Source of the DNA: Deltaproteobacteria bacterium
GTDB taxonomy: Bacteria; Desulfobacterota; DSM-4660; Desulfatiglandales; HGW-15
Direction of reading: 5' to 3'
Assembly (NCBI GenBank): GCA_020060215.1
Contig: JAGVAP010000053.1
Location: forward strand, 90,342-154,341
Length of the DNA stretch: 64,000 bases
Positions within the stretch are counted from its first letter, which is position 1, and the number at the start of each line of letters is the position of its first letter. A model generated the notes under the pieces. That model searched no databases. It worked only from the letters and a program-made list of their open reading frames with translations, and was not told the origin of the DNA. This document shows, one piece after another, positions 40,991-50,022 of this stretch. The position numbers and the translations under genes are program-made.

Positions 40991-42706
40991 TTACACGTGC
41001 ACATCGATTTGCGACATCGAATGGCCCCTGCGGACCGGAGCGGCCGGTTCAGGCTGCAGCGGGGCTTCGGCCTCCCCGTCTTTCCTGGAAGATCCCCCTC
41101 GGCGGTTGCCTGCGGTCCAGGCCTGCTCTCTTGAAAAAGGGTTCTGCTCCAGACCGACCATGACATCGAACCGGTCGATCACGAGTCCCATGTCCGCGAG
41201 GTGCTGCTTGAGTTGACCCAGGTTGGCCTCGATGAGCTCCTTCACCTGCGGGTTCTCGGCGCTCAGCTGCGCCTGCAGGTGGCCGTGCTTGATCACGAGA
41301 TCGAGGTCCAACCGCCCCAGTTCGGGCGGAGAGATGTGGATCCTCCCCTTCTGCTCTCCCCCCTGGATCATCCAGAGCATCCTGTCCAGGATCTTCGGCA
41401 GGGGATCAGGGAGGGCCACCGCATCCTTGGAGCGGGCGGCCGAGACCGGTTCGACGCTCTCCTTCCGGATCCGGACGGCGGACAGGTCGCTCGGCATGAC
41501 CTCCTTCGGGATACCGCTCCTGGAATCGGCCGGATTCTCTTTTCGCACCCCACGGGCTTGCGGCTGCTCGGACACGGACGAATGTCTTCCTTCCACGGAT
41601 CGGACCGGGTCCACGGCCACGGCCCTGGGTTTGGGTTCTCCCGGTTTCACCTGTTCCCCCGGGGAAGGCTTGAGCGGTCCTTCCTCGTGAAACCAGTTCT
41701 TCTGCAGCGGCTCTTTTCCGGACTTCTCCTTCTGGAGGATCTGAAGGATCTTCTCTCGCCATTCATCGAGGGGCTGCCTGCGCTCCGCACCGAGTACGAC
41801 CTTCCCCGCGATCTCTTTTGCATCCGCCTCGGCCTTCTTGAGCGCATCCGGATCCCCCGCGCCTTTCATCGTCAGGGATTTCGCGTGACCCGCGGTCAGC
41901 GTCTCCAGGAAGTTCTTCACCTCCTGAGGCGGCAGCCCTTTGTCCCGGAGCAGTCGTGCGATCTCTTCCCTGATCTGTCTCTGCCCGTCCTGACCGGGCG
42001 AGTCGGAGAGATCCTTCACGAGCCTCTTCACCTCCGGGTCGGCCATGGCCCCGGGCTCGATCTTGGCTGCGCCCTGGATCCGGGCCCGCTCCAGGATGGA
42101 AGGGAGAATCGTCTTCATATCCTGGCCGGGGACCGTCGCGGAGAGCGCGCCGGTAAGCTTCTCCAGTGAGAGCTCCCCCTTTTGGTTGAGGGCGCTTTCG
42201 ATCACCTCCTTGATCTTTCCGGCCCCGAGGCCCATCGCTGCAAGGGCTTCCCCGACGGCCGGGATATCCTTGGCCTGGATCACCAGATCCTGTTGACCTC
42301 TACCGGGCCTTTCGTTCTTGCTGAGCCTGGCCAGCAGCCTGTCCATGCGAATGGAACCGTCCTTGTCGCTCAATGAGGCAATCAGGGAGCGAATCTCGTC
42401 CCTCTGAAACCCCTGCCTCTCCAGCAGGCGGATGAGATCGGGAACGGCCGACCTCGGGAGCCTGAGCTGGCCCATGGGAAGCCCGACCCGCTGGAGTCCG
42501 GCCAGCATGGCCGCCCCCGTTTCCGGCTCCTCCGGGCCCTGCGCACCGCCCTGCATTTCCGCCATCCCTGCGCCTTTTCCCGAATGGACGGATTTTTCAA
42601 GAAGGCCTCTGAACAGCTGGTTCCCGGGATCCGTCGGGCCGTTCCCTGCCATTGCGATCTTGTCACTGAAGAGATCCGCCAGAAGATTCAAGCCTACCTG
42701 TTCCAT
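40991..42706 (-). CDS. fliK: Hook-length control protein FliK
   Basis: 571 aa, with a long low-complexity N-terminal and middle region (charged, Gln/Lys/Pro-rich) and a conserved C-terminal domain around 430-520: HISPPELGRLDLDLVIKHGHLQAQLSAENPQVKELIEANL, typical FliK_C. FliK measures hook length and triggers the FlhB switch. The EEGPLKPSPGEQVKPG-type linker fits the molecular ruler. A second FliK-like protein is encoded at 22697. A sigma-54 promoter lies 36 bp upstream. Confidence 0.92.
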   Translation of the reverse strand: MEQVGLNLLADLFSDKIAMAGNGPTDPGNQLFRGLLEKSVHSGKGAGMAEMQGGAQGPEEPETGAAMLAGLQRVGLPMGQLRLPRSAVPDLIRLLERQGFQRDEIRSLIASLSDKDGSIRMDRLLARLSKNERPGRGQQDLVIQAKDIPAVGEALAAMGLGAGKIKEVIESALNQKGELSLEKLTGALSATVPGQDMKTILPSILERARIQGAAKIEPGAMADPEVKRLVKDLSDSPGQDGQRQIREEIARLLRDKGLPPQEVKNFLETLTAGHAKSLTMKGAGDPDALKKAEADAKEIAGKVVLGAERRQPLDEWREKILQILQKEKSGKEPLQKNWFHEEGPLKPSPGEQVKPGEPKPRAVAVDPVRSVEGRHSSVSEQPQARGVRKENPADSRSGIPKEVMPSDLSAVRIRKESVEPVSAARSKDAVALPDPLPKILDRMLWMIQGGEQKGRIHISPPELGRLDLDLVIKHGHLQAQLSAENPQVKELIEANLGQLKQHLADMGLVIDRFDVMVGLEQNPFSREQAWTAGNRRGGSSRKDGEAEAPLQPEPAAPVRRGHSMSQIDVHV

Positions 42707-42741
42707 GGGTCGCTCCTGATTCCTTTTGTGGCCGCAGGAGG

Positions 42742-42757
42742 AGCAACCTCTGTGCCA
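42742..42757 (-). promoter_or_regulatory. Predicted sigma-54 promoter of fliK-flgD-flgE
   Basis: Minus-strand TGGCACAGAGGTTGCT matches the -24/-12 consensus fully. Predicted start near 42731; fliK ATG at 42706. Confidence 0.9.
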
Positions 42758-42896
42758 TGCCGCGCCGCCCTCATGATCCTAGGCGATATCAACAGCTTGA
42801 GCTTGGGATGCTTCGTCCGGGTAGATGGTGGGGAAGGTAAATTCTGCCGAACCCCCGAAGAGGAAGGGGTAAGAATTGCCTGGGGTTCGGTTCAGG

Positions 42897-43288
42897 TCAA
42901 TACCAGTCTTCGATGGAGAGATTCCCGACTCTTCCGAATTCGGCGGTATTGTGGGTGACCAGTGTTGCACGATGGGCCAGGGCCGTCCCGGCAATCAATA
43001 CGTCGTAAGGGCGATGGTTCGGCCCTTTTTTTCGAGACGGGCCCGTATCAGGGAAGCGGACTCGGCCTCCTTCACGCCGAAGGGCAGGACCCTGATGACC
43101 GACGTGACTTCCAGGAGTTGCCCGAGCCGTTTTCGGGGGGAAGACGATTTCTGGATCCCGACTGCAACTCAAACAGGACGACGGCGGGGATGGACAGTTC
43201 TCCCTGGAGATTCGCTCAGCAGACGATCGGCCACCTTGCCTATGCCTTTGAAGAAATAGATGAGCGTATGGGTATCCAGGACGTACAC
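42897..43288 (-). pseudogene. Frameshifted PIN-domain toxin (VapC-like) remnant
   Basis: Starting from GTG 43288, the first frame reads VYVLDTHTLIYFFKGIG with the PIN Asp, but it leaves the VapC pattern after LLSESPG. The next frame resumes with ELSIPAVVLFELQSGSRN, a third with RLGQLLEVTSVIRVLPFG and ESASLIRARLEKKG, and a fourth with PYDVLIAGTALAHRATLVTHN and EFGRVGNLSIEDWY. Three frame changes split one ~130-aa VapC, so it cannot make a full RNase. It lies between motE and the fliK promoter, inside the flagellar locus. Confidence 0.85.
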
Positions 43289-43369
43289 TTAGAGCGACTC
43301 CCTTTCCGGGTCCATACCGAGTCCGCTGCGGATATCCCGTAGCCTTGGCGCAGGAGGGTCGCTCGTCAT
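43289..43369 (-). pseudogene. Short ORF before vapC remnant (possible antitoxin remnant)
   Basis: A 26-codon frame MTSDPPAPRLRDIRSGLGM... ends TAA one base before the vapC GTG and starts 6 bp after the motE stop. Position suits a degraded vapB, but the peptide is too short to assign to a family. Confidence 0.25.
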
Positions 43370-43374
43370 CGATC

Positions 43375-43947
43375 TCACTTCATCTGGCTCAGTTTCTCCA
43401 CCACCTGGGCGCCCATTTCCGGTTTCATCAGGGCGATGATCTGGCCGGCCGGTTTCCCCTTCATGTGCCTGAGGATCATCACGACCGTCTCCATCTTGAG
43501 CTTCTCCATGATGACCGCGGCCCTGGCGGGCTCCATGGCCGCATAGAGCTCCACCAGGTGAGCCATCTTCGTCTCCTTGAGCGCCTCCTCCCTTTCCGCA
43601 AGGGTCTTGGCATAACTCGTAAGCCTCAGCTGCACCTCGTTCAGCTCCCCGAGCCTTTCCTCGATGTCCTTCTTGAGCGGGATCAGCTCCTCTTCCCTTT
43701 TCCTGACCTCCTCTTCTCTCGTCCTGAGGGCGGCTTCCCTTTCCCTCAGGGTCTGCAGCGTAACCCTTTCCGGACCGTCCCCTGGATCGGCCTGCGCTCG
43801 GCCTTTCTTCCGATCCTCGGCAAGGGCCACATCGACCGATGGAGGTCCCCCGCCGGAGCTCAGAAAAATCCCGCCCAGGAAGATCTTGGCCGCCAGCACG
43901 ATCAGCAGTGCCGGTCCGACCCACGCGACGGGAGAGCTCCACCTCAC
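43375..43947 (-). CDS. MotE-like flagellar protein (MgtE_N-type)
   Basis: 190 aa from the GTG at 43947, which overlaps the fliJ stop as GTGA; a longer ATG at 44025 would overlap fliJ by 82 bp. An N-terminal membrane helix (about 8-26) is followed by a coiled coil (REREAALRTREEEVRKREEE and onwards) and a C-terminal FliG/MgtE_N-like domain: LYAAMEPARAAVIMEKLKME and MKGKPAGQIIALMKPEMGA. MotE-like proteins follow fliJ in many bacteria and have been linked to MotC folding or motor function. The last gene of the flgB-fliJ block. Confidence 0.78.
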   Translation of the reverse strand: MRWSSPVAWVGPALLIVLAAKIFLGGIFLSSGGGPPSVDVALAEDRKKGRAQADPGDGPERVTLQTLREREAALRTREEEVRKREEELIPLKKDIEERLGELNEVQLRLTSYAKTLAEREEALKETKMAHLVELYAAMEPARAAVIMEKLKMETVVMILRHMKGKPAGQIIALMKPEMGAQVVEKLSQMK

Positions 43948-44387
43948 GAGTAGTCTCTTCCATGCCGGGTCACGGACATTTCGTCCACCCTCTTCTGTTC
44001 CGCAAGCGACTGGCCTTGCTTCCATGCCGTATGGTCCTTCTCCATGAGTTTTTCGATGATCCTGTACTCCTTGGTCCTTTCCAGGAGGAGCTTTCTCTTT
44101 TCGAAGACGATCCGCTCTCTCCGCGCAACCTCCTGCTTCTGTAACAGGATCTTTCTCTTCACCCCGTTGAGATAATCCGAATAGGTCGCCATCTCTTCGG
44201 AACTCATGCGGCTCATCAGTCCCTGCTCCAGTGCGATTCTCGCCTTTCGAAGCCGGACCTCATGGGACTCCATCGTATGGCGGGCCTCCTGCAGCCGTCT
44301 CTGCGCGCTCCCGAACTCGATCTCGGCCTTTTCCTTGAGATGCCCCCGATAAGACAACAGGGTCTGATATCGGAATTTGAACCCCAT
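43944..44387 (-). CDS. fliJ: Flagellar export chaperone FliJ
   Basis: 147 aa from the ATG at 44387 (GGAGAG about 7 nt upstream); an ATG 15 bp earlier is possible. The protein is one long coiled coil: FRYQTLLSYRGHLKEKAEIEF, then a middle ALEQGLMSRMSSEEMATY turn and RKILLQKQEVARRERIVFEK. FliJ is the rotor-like stalk of the FliI ATPase. It follows fliI with a 114-bp gap. Confidence 0.87.
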   Translation of the reverse strand: MGFKFRYQTLLSYRGHLKEKAEIEFGSAQRRLQEARHTMESHEVRLRKARIALEQGLMSRMSSEEMATYSDYLNGVKRKILLQKQEVARRERIVFEKRKLLLERTKEYRIIEKLMEKDHTAWKQGQSLAEQKRVDEMSVTRHGRDYS

Positions 44388-44501
44388 CCCTCGGCTCTCC
44401 ATCCCTGCGACGTGGTCTCCTTGCCCCGAACCTTCGCGTCGAAGCGCCTTTGCGTGAGCGTCTTATTCTTGGTCCTGATCCTGCCTCCTGCATCCCGGGT
44501 C

Positions 44502-45833
44502 CTACTTCTTCCTCCTCCGCAGCAGCTGCTCCATCTCCCTCCACGCCTCTTCCATGCTCGAAGAGGTCTCCACGGACTGTCGCAGAAAAACGTTCAGATC
44601 CTCGATCATGTCCAAAGCCCGGTCTGTCTTCTTGTTGTGTCCCTTCTCATAGGCCCCCAGGTTCACGAGATCCTCGATCTTCGCGTAATCCGCAAGGAGG
44701 CCCCTGAACTCATGGGCATGCGTGATGCGGTCCTTTGCCAAGACCTCCATCATCAGCCTGCTCACGCTGCTCAGCACGTCTATGGCGGGATAATGGCCGT
44801 GGGAGGCCAGCCTCCGGTCGAGGACGATGTGTCCGTCCACCAGCGAGCGGACGGCATCCGCAATGGGTTCATTCATGTCGTCCCCTTCCACGAGCACCGT
44901 GTAGATGCCCGTGATCGACCCCCCTGTACCGTTGGTCCCGGCCCGCTCCACCAGGTTGGGGAGATGGGCGAAGGTACTCGGCGGATACGCCTTGTTGGTC
45001 GGGGGCTCCCCAGCGGCAAGCCCGACTTCCCTCGCGGCCATGGCGAACCTGGTGATGGAGTCCATCAGGAGGAGGACATCCATTCCTTCGTCCCGGAAGT
45101 GTTCCGCCACCGCGGCGGCCGTGTAGGCCCCCCTCATCCGGATGAGGGGTGAGGTATCCGATGTGGCGACGATGACGACCGAGTGTCTCAACCCCTCCTG
45201 CCCGAGATCCCTCTCGATGAATTCGCGCACCTCCCTGCCCCGCTCCCCGATGAGGGCGATCACGTTCACCTCGGCCTTGGTATACCGGGCCATCATGCCG
45301 AGCAGCACGCTCTTACCCACCCCTGAGCCGGCCATGATCGCCGCACGCTGTCCCTTGGCCAGGGTGACGAGGCAATTGACCGAACGCACTCCCACATCGA
45401 GTGGCTCTCGAATACGGCTCCTCTCCAGGGGATTGACCGGTTGGGCATAAAGGGGCCTCTGCCGCAGCCGTTGGGCCGGAATGGGAGGCCCATGGTCGAT
45501 CGGGTTCCCGAGCCCGTCCAGCACGCGACCAAGCATCTCTCTTCCCACCGAAACGGTGGCCCCATACCGATCGGCAATGATCGTGCTTCCGGGCCGGATC
45601 CCTTCGCATTTGCAGAGCGGCATCAGCAGCACCCTGCCTTCCCTGAATCCGACCGCCTCCGCCACGATCGGCCTTTCCAGGTCCGGAGAGAGGATCCGGC
45701 AGATCCCGCCCACCGGGACGGCGGGGCCCCTTCCTTCGATCACGGTGCCCACGGTCTTGGTCACCTGTCCCTCGACCCGGATAGGAAGGGCCGTCTCAAC
45801 GACCTCCACGTAGCGATCGAGGCAGCACCTCAC
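44502..45833 (-). CDS. fliI: Flagellum-specific ATPase FliI
   Basis: 443 aa. The Walker A motif AGSGVGKS is at about 168-175, followed by ALIGERGREVREFIE, the FliI/YscN signature LLLMDSITRFAMAAREVGLAAGEPP (written in part), and the glutamate switch region. The N-terminus is the beta-barrel domain. The GTG start overlaps the fliH stop as GTGA. FliI hydrolyses ATP to aid unloading of export cargo. Confidence 0.97.
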   Translation of the reverse strand: MRCCLDRYVEVVETALPIRVEGQVTKTVGTVIEGRGPAVPVGGICRILSPDLERPIVAEAVGFREGRVLLMPLCKCEGIRPGSTIIADRYGATVSVGREMLGRVLDGLGNPIDHGPPIPAQRLRQRPLYAQPVNPLERSRIREPLDVGVRSVNCLVTLAKGQRAAIMAGSGVGKSVLLGMMARYTKAEVNVIALIGERGREVREFIERDLGQEGLRHSVVIVATSDTSPLIRMRGAYTAAAVAEHFRDEGMDVLLLMDSITRFAMAAREVGLAAGEPPTNKAYPPSTFAHLPNLVERAGTNGTGGSITGIYTVLVEGDDMNEPIADAVRSLVDGHIVLDRRLASHGHYPAIDVLSSVSRLMMEVLAKDRITHAHEFRGLLADYAKIEDLVNLGAYEKGHNKKTDRALDMIEDLNVFLRQSVETSSSMEEAWREMEQLLRRRKK

Positions 45834-46588
45834 AGGCTCTTCCCTTCGGGGCTCAGCACCCGTTCGATCTCCTGTTCAACCATGGCCACCTGGTCTTCGA
45901 TGGTGGCGTTCACGTTCCCGAATCCCGTCTGCAGCACGCACCCGCCCCTCTGGACCGCAGCGTCTTCCATGATCTGGATCCGGCCCGTCTTGAAGTCCGC
46001 GGCAAGGGACGGCACCAGCCTGGAGACCTCCTCCATATCCTCGGGACTGATCTTGATGCGGATCTGGCTGGTGTCCACCAGGAGCCTCATGGCGGCCCGG
46101 ATGGTCTCCTCGATGCGGTAGCTCCCGGCCCGCAACTCGCTTCGAAGGATCTTCCTGGCGATAGCCATGCTCAGCCGGACCATCTCCGGTTCCGTCTCCC
46201 TGAAGATCTGCTCCTTCAACCCGCCCAACGCATCGAGAAGCGCATCCAGCTGTTGCACCTTCTCCTTCAGCTGCCTCTCCTCCAGGGCCAGCCCATCCCT
46301 CTGCCCCTGCGCAAACCCTTTCTCGTAGGCCTCCCGCTCCAGGGCGGCGATCCGCTCCTGCAGATCTTCTTCGCTCTCCCGCGCCGGGGGCTCCTCGGGG
46401 AGATCCTCCGGGGGCTCGTCGGGCAGGGGCCGGCTTGGGGCCGGCCTTCCCAAGGGGAGTCGTACGCACCCGTTCTCGTCCACCACGTCCAACGACTCGG
46501 GTCCGTCCGAATCCTCCGGCCCGAAGAGTTCCAGCGCGAACGTGGGGATTTCTTCCATCCGGCCGAGATCAGACAAGGACGTCTTCAC
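45830..46588 (-). CDS. fliH: Flagellar export regulator FliH
   Basis: 252 aa. A Pro/Glu-rich N-terminus leads into a helical region with YEKGFAQGQRDGLALEERQLKEK and a C-terminal domain SMAIARKILRSELR, RIKISPEDMEEVSRL, ending DQVAMVEQEIERVL. FliH binds FliI and FliN. It overlaps fliG by 20 bp with the GTG start; a later ATG at 46558 would avoid the overlap, so the start is uncertain. Confidence 0.9.
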   Translation of the reverse strand: MKTSLSDLGRMEEIPTFALELFGPEDSDGPESLDVVDENGCVRLPLGRPAPSRPLPDEPPEDLPEEPPARESEEDLQERIAALEREAYEKGFAQGQRDGLALEERQLKEKVQQLDALLDALGGLKEQIFRETEPEMVRLSMAIARKILRSELRAGSYRIEETIRAAMRLLVDTSQIRIKISPEDMEEVSRLVPSLAADFKTGRIQIMEDAAVQRGGCVLQTGFGNVNATIEDQVAMVEQEIERVLSPEGKSL

Positions 46589-47576
46589 CTCCCTTCCCGC
46601 CGAGTACGATCTTCCCTTCGTCTGCGAGCCGCCTGGCGGTCTTGATCACGTTGAGCTGCGCCTGCTCCACGTCCCGCAGCTTCACCGGTCCCATCACCTC
46701 CATGTCTTCCCTGATCATCTGGGCGGCGCGCTGGCTCACGTTCTTGAAGATCTTCTCCTTCAGATCCTCCGAGGCGGTCCTCAGGGAGAGGATCAGCTCA
46801 TCGTTGCTGATCTCCTTGAGCAGCCCCCTGACCGATCGATCGTCGAGCTGGAGGAGGTCCTCAAAGACGAACATGGACTGCCGGATCTCTTCCGCCATTT
46901 CCCCCCGTTCGCCCTCGATCCGCTCCAGGATGGACGACTCGGTCTTATGGTCCAGGTGGTTCAGGATCTCCGCTGCGGTCTGGATTCCTCCGAGACTCTC
47001 GTCGGCCGCCTTGCCGATGCTCGAAAGCTGCTCTTCCAGCACCTCCTGGATCTCGGTCACGATCTCGTGAGGAACCGCGTCGAGATCGGCGATCCTCATG
47101 ATCACCTCGCTCTGGACATGTTCCGGGAGGGCCATGATCACCTCTGCGGCATGCTGGTACTTCATGTGGACCAGGAGGAGGGCGATCGTCTGGGGGTGTT
47201 CGCTGGCCAGGATGCTCGCCAGGACCTGAGGACTCAGGGATGCGAGCTTCTCGAACGCCCCGGTGCCGCGGTTGGAGAAGAGGTCCTCCAGAAGGTCGTC
47301 GGCCTTTCTTGCATCAAAGGCCATGGTCACGGTCTTCTCGAGAAACTCCTTTCCATTGATCCCCGTGACCTTGTTGTTCTGAAACACGTGAACGAACTCC
47401 TGGAGGATGGTGGAGACCATCTTGGGATCCACCTTCTTGATCTGGGCCATGTGCTCGCCGATGATCTTCACCTCGTTCTCATCCAGGTTCTGGAAGACCT
47501 TGGAGGTAAATTCCTCCCCCATGATCATCAGGAAGAGCGCCGCTTTTCTGGGTCCTATGAGGCCTTCAACGTCCAC
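46569..47576 (-). CDS. fliG: Flagellar motor switch protein FliG
   Basis: 335 aa. GTG start directly after the fliF stop. The N-terminal domain binds FliF (IGPRKAALFLMIMGEEF). EHPQTIALLLVHM is the conserved middle EHPQ motif that binds FliM. The C-terminal torque helix contains LDDRSVRGLLKEISNDELILSLRTASEDLKEKIF, with charged residues in place. FliG transmits torque from the stator to the rotor. Confidence 0.97.
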   Translation of the reverse strand: MDVEGLIGPRKAALFLMIMGEEFTSKVFQNLDENEVKIIGEHMAQIKKVDPKMVSTILQEFVHVFQNNKVTGINGKEFLEKTVTMAFDARKADDLLEDLFSNRGTGAFEKLASLSPQVLASILASEHPQTIALLLVHMKYQHAAEVIMALPEHVQSEVIMRIADLDAVPHEIVTEIQEVLEEQLSSIGKAADESLGGIQTAAEILNHLDHKTESSILERIEGERGEMAEEIRQSMFVFEDLLQLDDRSVRGLLKEISNDELILSLRTASEDLKEKIFKNVSQRAAQMIREDMEVMGPVKLRDVEQAQLNVIKTARRLADEGKIVLGGKGGEDVLV

Positions 47577-49175
47577 CTATCGTCCCTCGCTGATCCACTG
47601 GCGAATGATATGGGCGACCACCTCGGGGTTGCCTTTGCTGATCTCCAGGAGGTTCGTGGTGGCCTTGTCCTCCGGTGCCGGCTCTCCTCCTCCTGCCTGC
47701 GCCGGCAGCTTGCCTGCGGCCTCCCCCTGGGGCAGCGCGTTCGGATGGCCGATCGTCTGTCCGGTCTGCTGTATCCATCTCCTGAACGGTTTGACCGCCA
47801 GCAGGAGAAAGAGGCAGACCAGAAGGATATTGAACAGGGGCTTGGTCGCCTTCTTCGCGTAGTCGAGCCACCAGGGCAATGCACTGGAGATGATCCTTTC
47901 CTCTTCCTGCATGACGAAAGGGATGTTGGACACGGAGACCTGATCCCCCCTGGCCTCATTGAAGCCGATGGCCCTTTTCACCATGTCCTCGAAAACCTTC
48001 ATGTCTTTCTTGTTCCGCGGCATGAACTTCGCCGTGGGCTTCCCGTCGGGTCCCTTTTCCTGGGCGTAGGGACCGTCGATGATGACCGCGGCCGAGAGAC
48101 GCTTGACATCGCCCACCGAATTGGTGACCTGCCTGCTCACCTTGTTGATCTCATAATTGATCGTCGCATTCTCCCTCTCCACGTTCTTGGAGGAGGACGG
48201 GGATGCCACCCCTTGGGTCGGATAGACCTGGCCCTGGAGATCGGGAGAACCGGCGGCCGCGGTTCGGCCTCCTTGAGAGGTCTCCTTTTGACGCTGCTCG
48301 CTCCGGACGACCACGTTGTCCGGATCGAATTTCTCTTCCAGGAGATTCACACGCTCGAAATCGACTTCAGCCGACACCCTGGCCACCACCTTGTTGGCCC
48401 CGATCACAGGTTCCAGCATGGTCTGGATCCGGTTCTGAAGGATCCTCTCCAGTTTCTGCTGGTATTCGAACTGCGTCCTGCTCATGGCGGTCGCCTGATC
48501 CTCCTCGAATCCCTTGGAGAGAAGCCCCCCCGACATATCCACCACCGTGACGTGTTCGGGTTTCAGCCCCTCCACCGCCCTGGCGACCAGGTTCACGATT
48601 CCCTGGATCTGCCTGTTGTCCAGGGATCTGCCTCCATGAAACTTCAGGACGACCGAGGCGGTGGCGGGCCTTTCAGCCTCGGCAAACAGCGAATCCCCTG
48701 CCGGAACGAGGTGGACCCTGGCCTGGGCAATGGCGTCGAAGCCCATGATCGTTCGCGCCAGTTCTCCCTGGAGGGCCTGCTTGTACTTCAGCTTCTGCAC
48801 GAACTCCGTTGTGCCGAAAGGCATGTCGTTGAAGATCTCGAAACCCACGTTCTGGCCCCGGGGCAGCCCGTCTCCGGCGAGCTCCAGCCGGAGCTGGTAG
48901 ACCATCTCGTTCGGCACCAGGATCGCGCTGCCACCTTCCTTGAGCTGGTAGGGCGTCTTCTTCTCCGAAAGCTTCTGGGTGATCCTCGAAGCGTCCGCTG
49001 CATCCAGATTGGCGAAAAGCACTTGATACTCCGGCCGGTTCACCCACAGCAGAAGAACCACGAAACCCGCCACCACCGCTGCCGTGGTCAACCCGAGGGT
49101 GATCTTCTTCCCCGTCGGTATGGACTTGAGGATCTGAAGGAACTGGAGGATCGTGTTCTTGCCTGTTTCAGCCAT
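47577..49175 (-). CDS. fliF: Flagellar MS-ring protein FliF
   Basis: 532 aa with two membrane helices, near 23-43 and 440-460. The periplasmic ring-building motifs include YQVLFANLDAADASRITQKL, VGFEIFNDMPFGTTEFVQKL and ARVHLVPAGDSLFAEAERPATASV. The C-terminal tail binds FliG. FliF starts assembly at the inner membrane. It follows fliE by 26 bp. Confidence 0.97.
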   Translation of the reverse strand: MAETGKNTILQFLQILKSIPTGKKITLGLTTAAVVAGFVVLLLWVNRPEYQVLFANLDAADASRITQKLSEKKTPYQLKEGGSAILVPNEMVYQLRLELAGDGLPRGQNVGFEIFNDMPFGTTEFVQKLKYKQALQGELARTIMGFDAIAQARVHLVPAGDSLFAEAERPATASVVLKFHGGRSLDNRQIQGIVNLVARAVEGLKPEHVTVVDMSGGLLSKGFEEDQATAMSRTQFEYQQKLERILQNRIQTMLEPVIGANKVVARVSAEVDFERVNLLEEKFDPDNVVVRSEQRQKETSQGGRTAAAGSPDLQGQVYPTQGVASPSSSKNVERENATINYEINKVSRQVTNSVGDVKRLSAAVIIDGPYAQEKGPDGKPTAKFMPRNKKDMKVFEDMVKRAIGFNEARGDQVSVSNIPFVMQEEERIISSALPWWLDYAKKATKPLFNILLVCLFLLLAVKPFRRWIQQTGQTIGHPNALPQGEAAGKLPAQAGGGEPAPEDKATTNLLEISKGNPEVVAHIIRQWISEGR

Positions 49176-49201
49176 CCGTTCTCCTCATCTTGCGAGCGGA
49201 G

Positions 49202-49504
49202 TTAGAACTGCATTCTCATGATCTCCTGATAAGCCTCCAGGAGCTTGTTCCTGATCTGCATCAGCAGGCGGAAACCGATGTCCGCCCTTTCCGTTGCGAT
49301 CACGATCTCGTGCATATCGAAGCGTTTCCCGACCGCGAATTCGTCGGCCTTCTGATTCGCCTCCTTGATCTGCTGATCCACCTGCCCGACGAAACCCTTG
49401 AGGGCATCGACGAAGCTCTCCCCGCCGGAGGCCCCTGCGCCCCTCACCGACCCGGTGCCGGGCAGAGGAGATCCGAACAGAGAATTGACGGGATCCTTGA
49501 TCAT
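49202..49504 (-). CDS. fliE: Hook-basal body protein FliE
   Basis: 100 aa from the ATG at 49504; an upstream start gives 11 extra residues inside the microrepeat. The C-terminal half is typical: MHEIVIATERADIGFRLLMQIRNKLLEAYQEIMRMQF (quoted here in parts). FliE links the MS ring to the rod. It is preceded by a GAACATCGATGTTC-type microrepeat. Confidence 0.94.
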   Translation of the reverse strand: MIKDPVNSLFGSPLPGTGSVRGAGASGGESFVDALKGFVGQVDQQIKEANQKADEFAVGKRFDMHEIVIATERADIGFRLLMQIRNKLLEAYQEIMRMQF

Positions 49505-49521
49505 GGGCCGTGAACCTCTTC

Positions 49522-49566
49522 CTTGTTTGAACAACAAAGATGAACATCGAACATCGATGTTCGTCC
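49522..49566. repeat. GAACATCGATGTTC microrepeat (family F)
   Basis: The stretch TTGTTTGAACAACAA and GAACATCGAACATCGATGTTC contains a perfect core palindrome GAACATCGATGTTC at about 49549-49562. It lies between flgC and fliE. Related words are at 5640-5690 and 31463-31478. Confidence 0.6.
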
Positions 49567-49579
49567 CTCAACTCTTCTG

Positions 49580-50020
49580 CTAGCGCCCAATGATCTCCAG
49601 CGCCTTGAGCGCCATATCCTTGGCGGCCCTGATCGCCGCCGCGTTGGCTTCATAGGAGCGGTTCGCATTGAGCATGTGGACCATCTCCTGGACCAGATCG
49701 ACGTTGGGGAGGTAGACATACCCTGCCGCGTCCGCATCGGGATGGGAGGGGTCGTATATCTTCTTGAACTCCCCTGAGACAGGGGTGATTTCCCTGACCC
49801 GGACCCCCTGGATCTGTTCGCCCAGACTCCGCTCCAGCTGTCCCGCAAAGCCCCCTTCTGCAGGGACCGTCTCGAAGATGACGGTCTTTCTCCGATAGGG
49901 GGTCCCCTCATCGGTCTTGGTGGTGTTGGCATTGGCCAGGTTCATGGAGATGACGTTGAGCCTCGTCCTCTGGGCCGTCATCCCGCCCGCGGCCAGGTCA
50001 ATGGTCTTGATGAGATCCAT
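49580..50020 (-). CDS. flgC: Proximal rod protein FlgC
   Basis: 146 aa. The N-terminus LAAGGMTAQRTRLNVISMNLANANTTKT is the FlgC rod signature, and the C-terminus VDLVQEMVHMLNANRSYEANAAAI completes it. It lies 2 bp after flgB and 75 bp before fliE. Confidence 0.97.
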   Translation of the reverse strand: MDLIKTIDLAAGGMTAQRTRLNVISMNLANANTTKTDEGTPYRRKTVIFETVPAEGGFAGQLERSLGEQIQGVRVREITPVSGEFKKIYDPSHPDADAAGYVYLPNVDLVQEMVHMLNANRSYEANAAAIRAAKDMALKALEIIGR

Positions 50021-50022
50021 TC

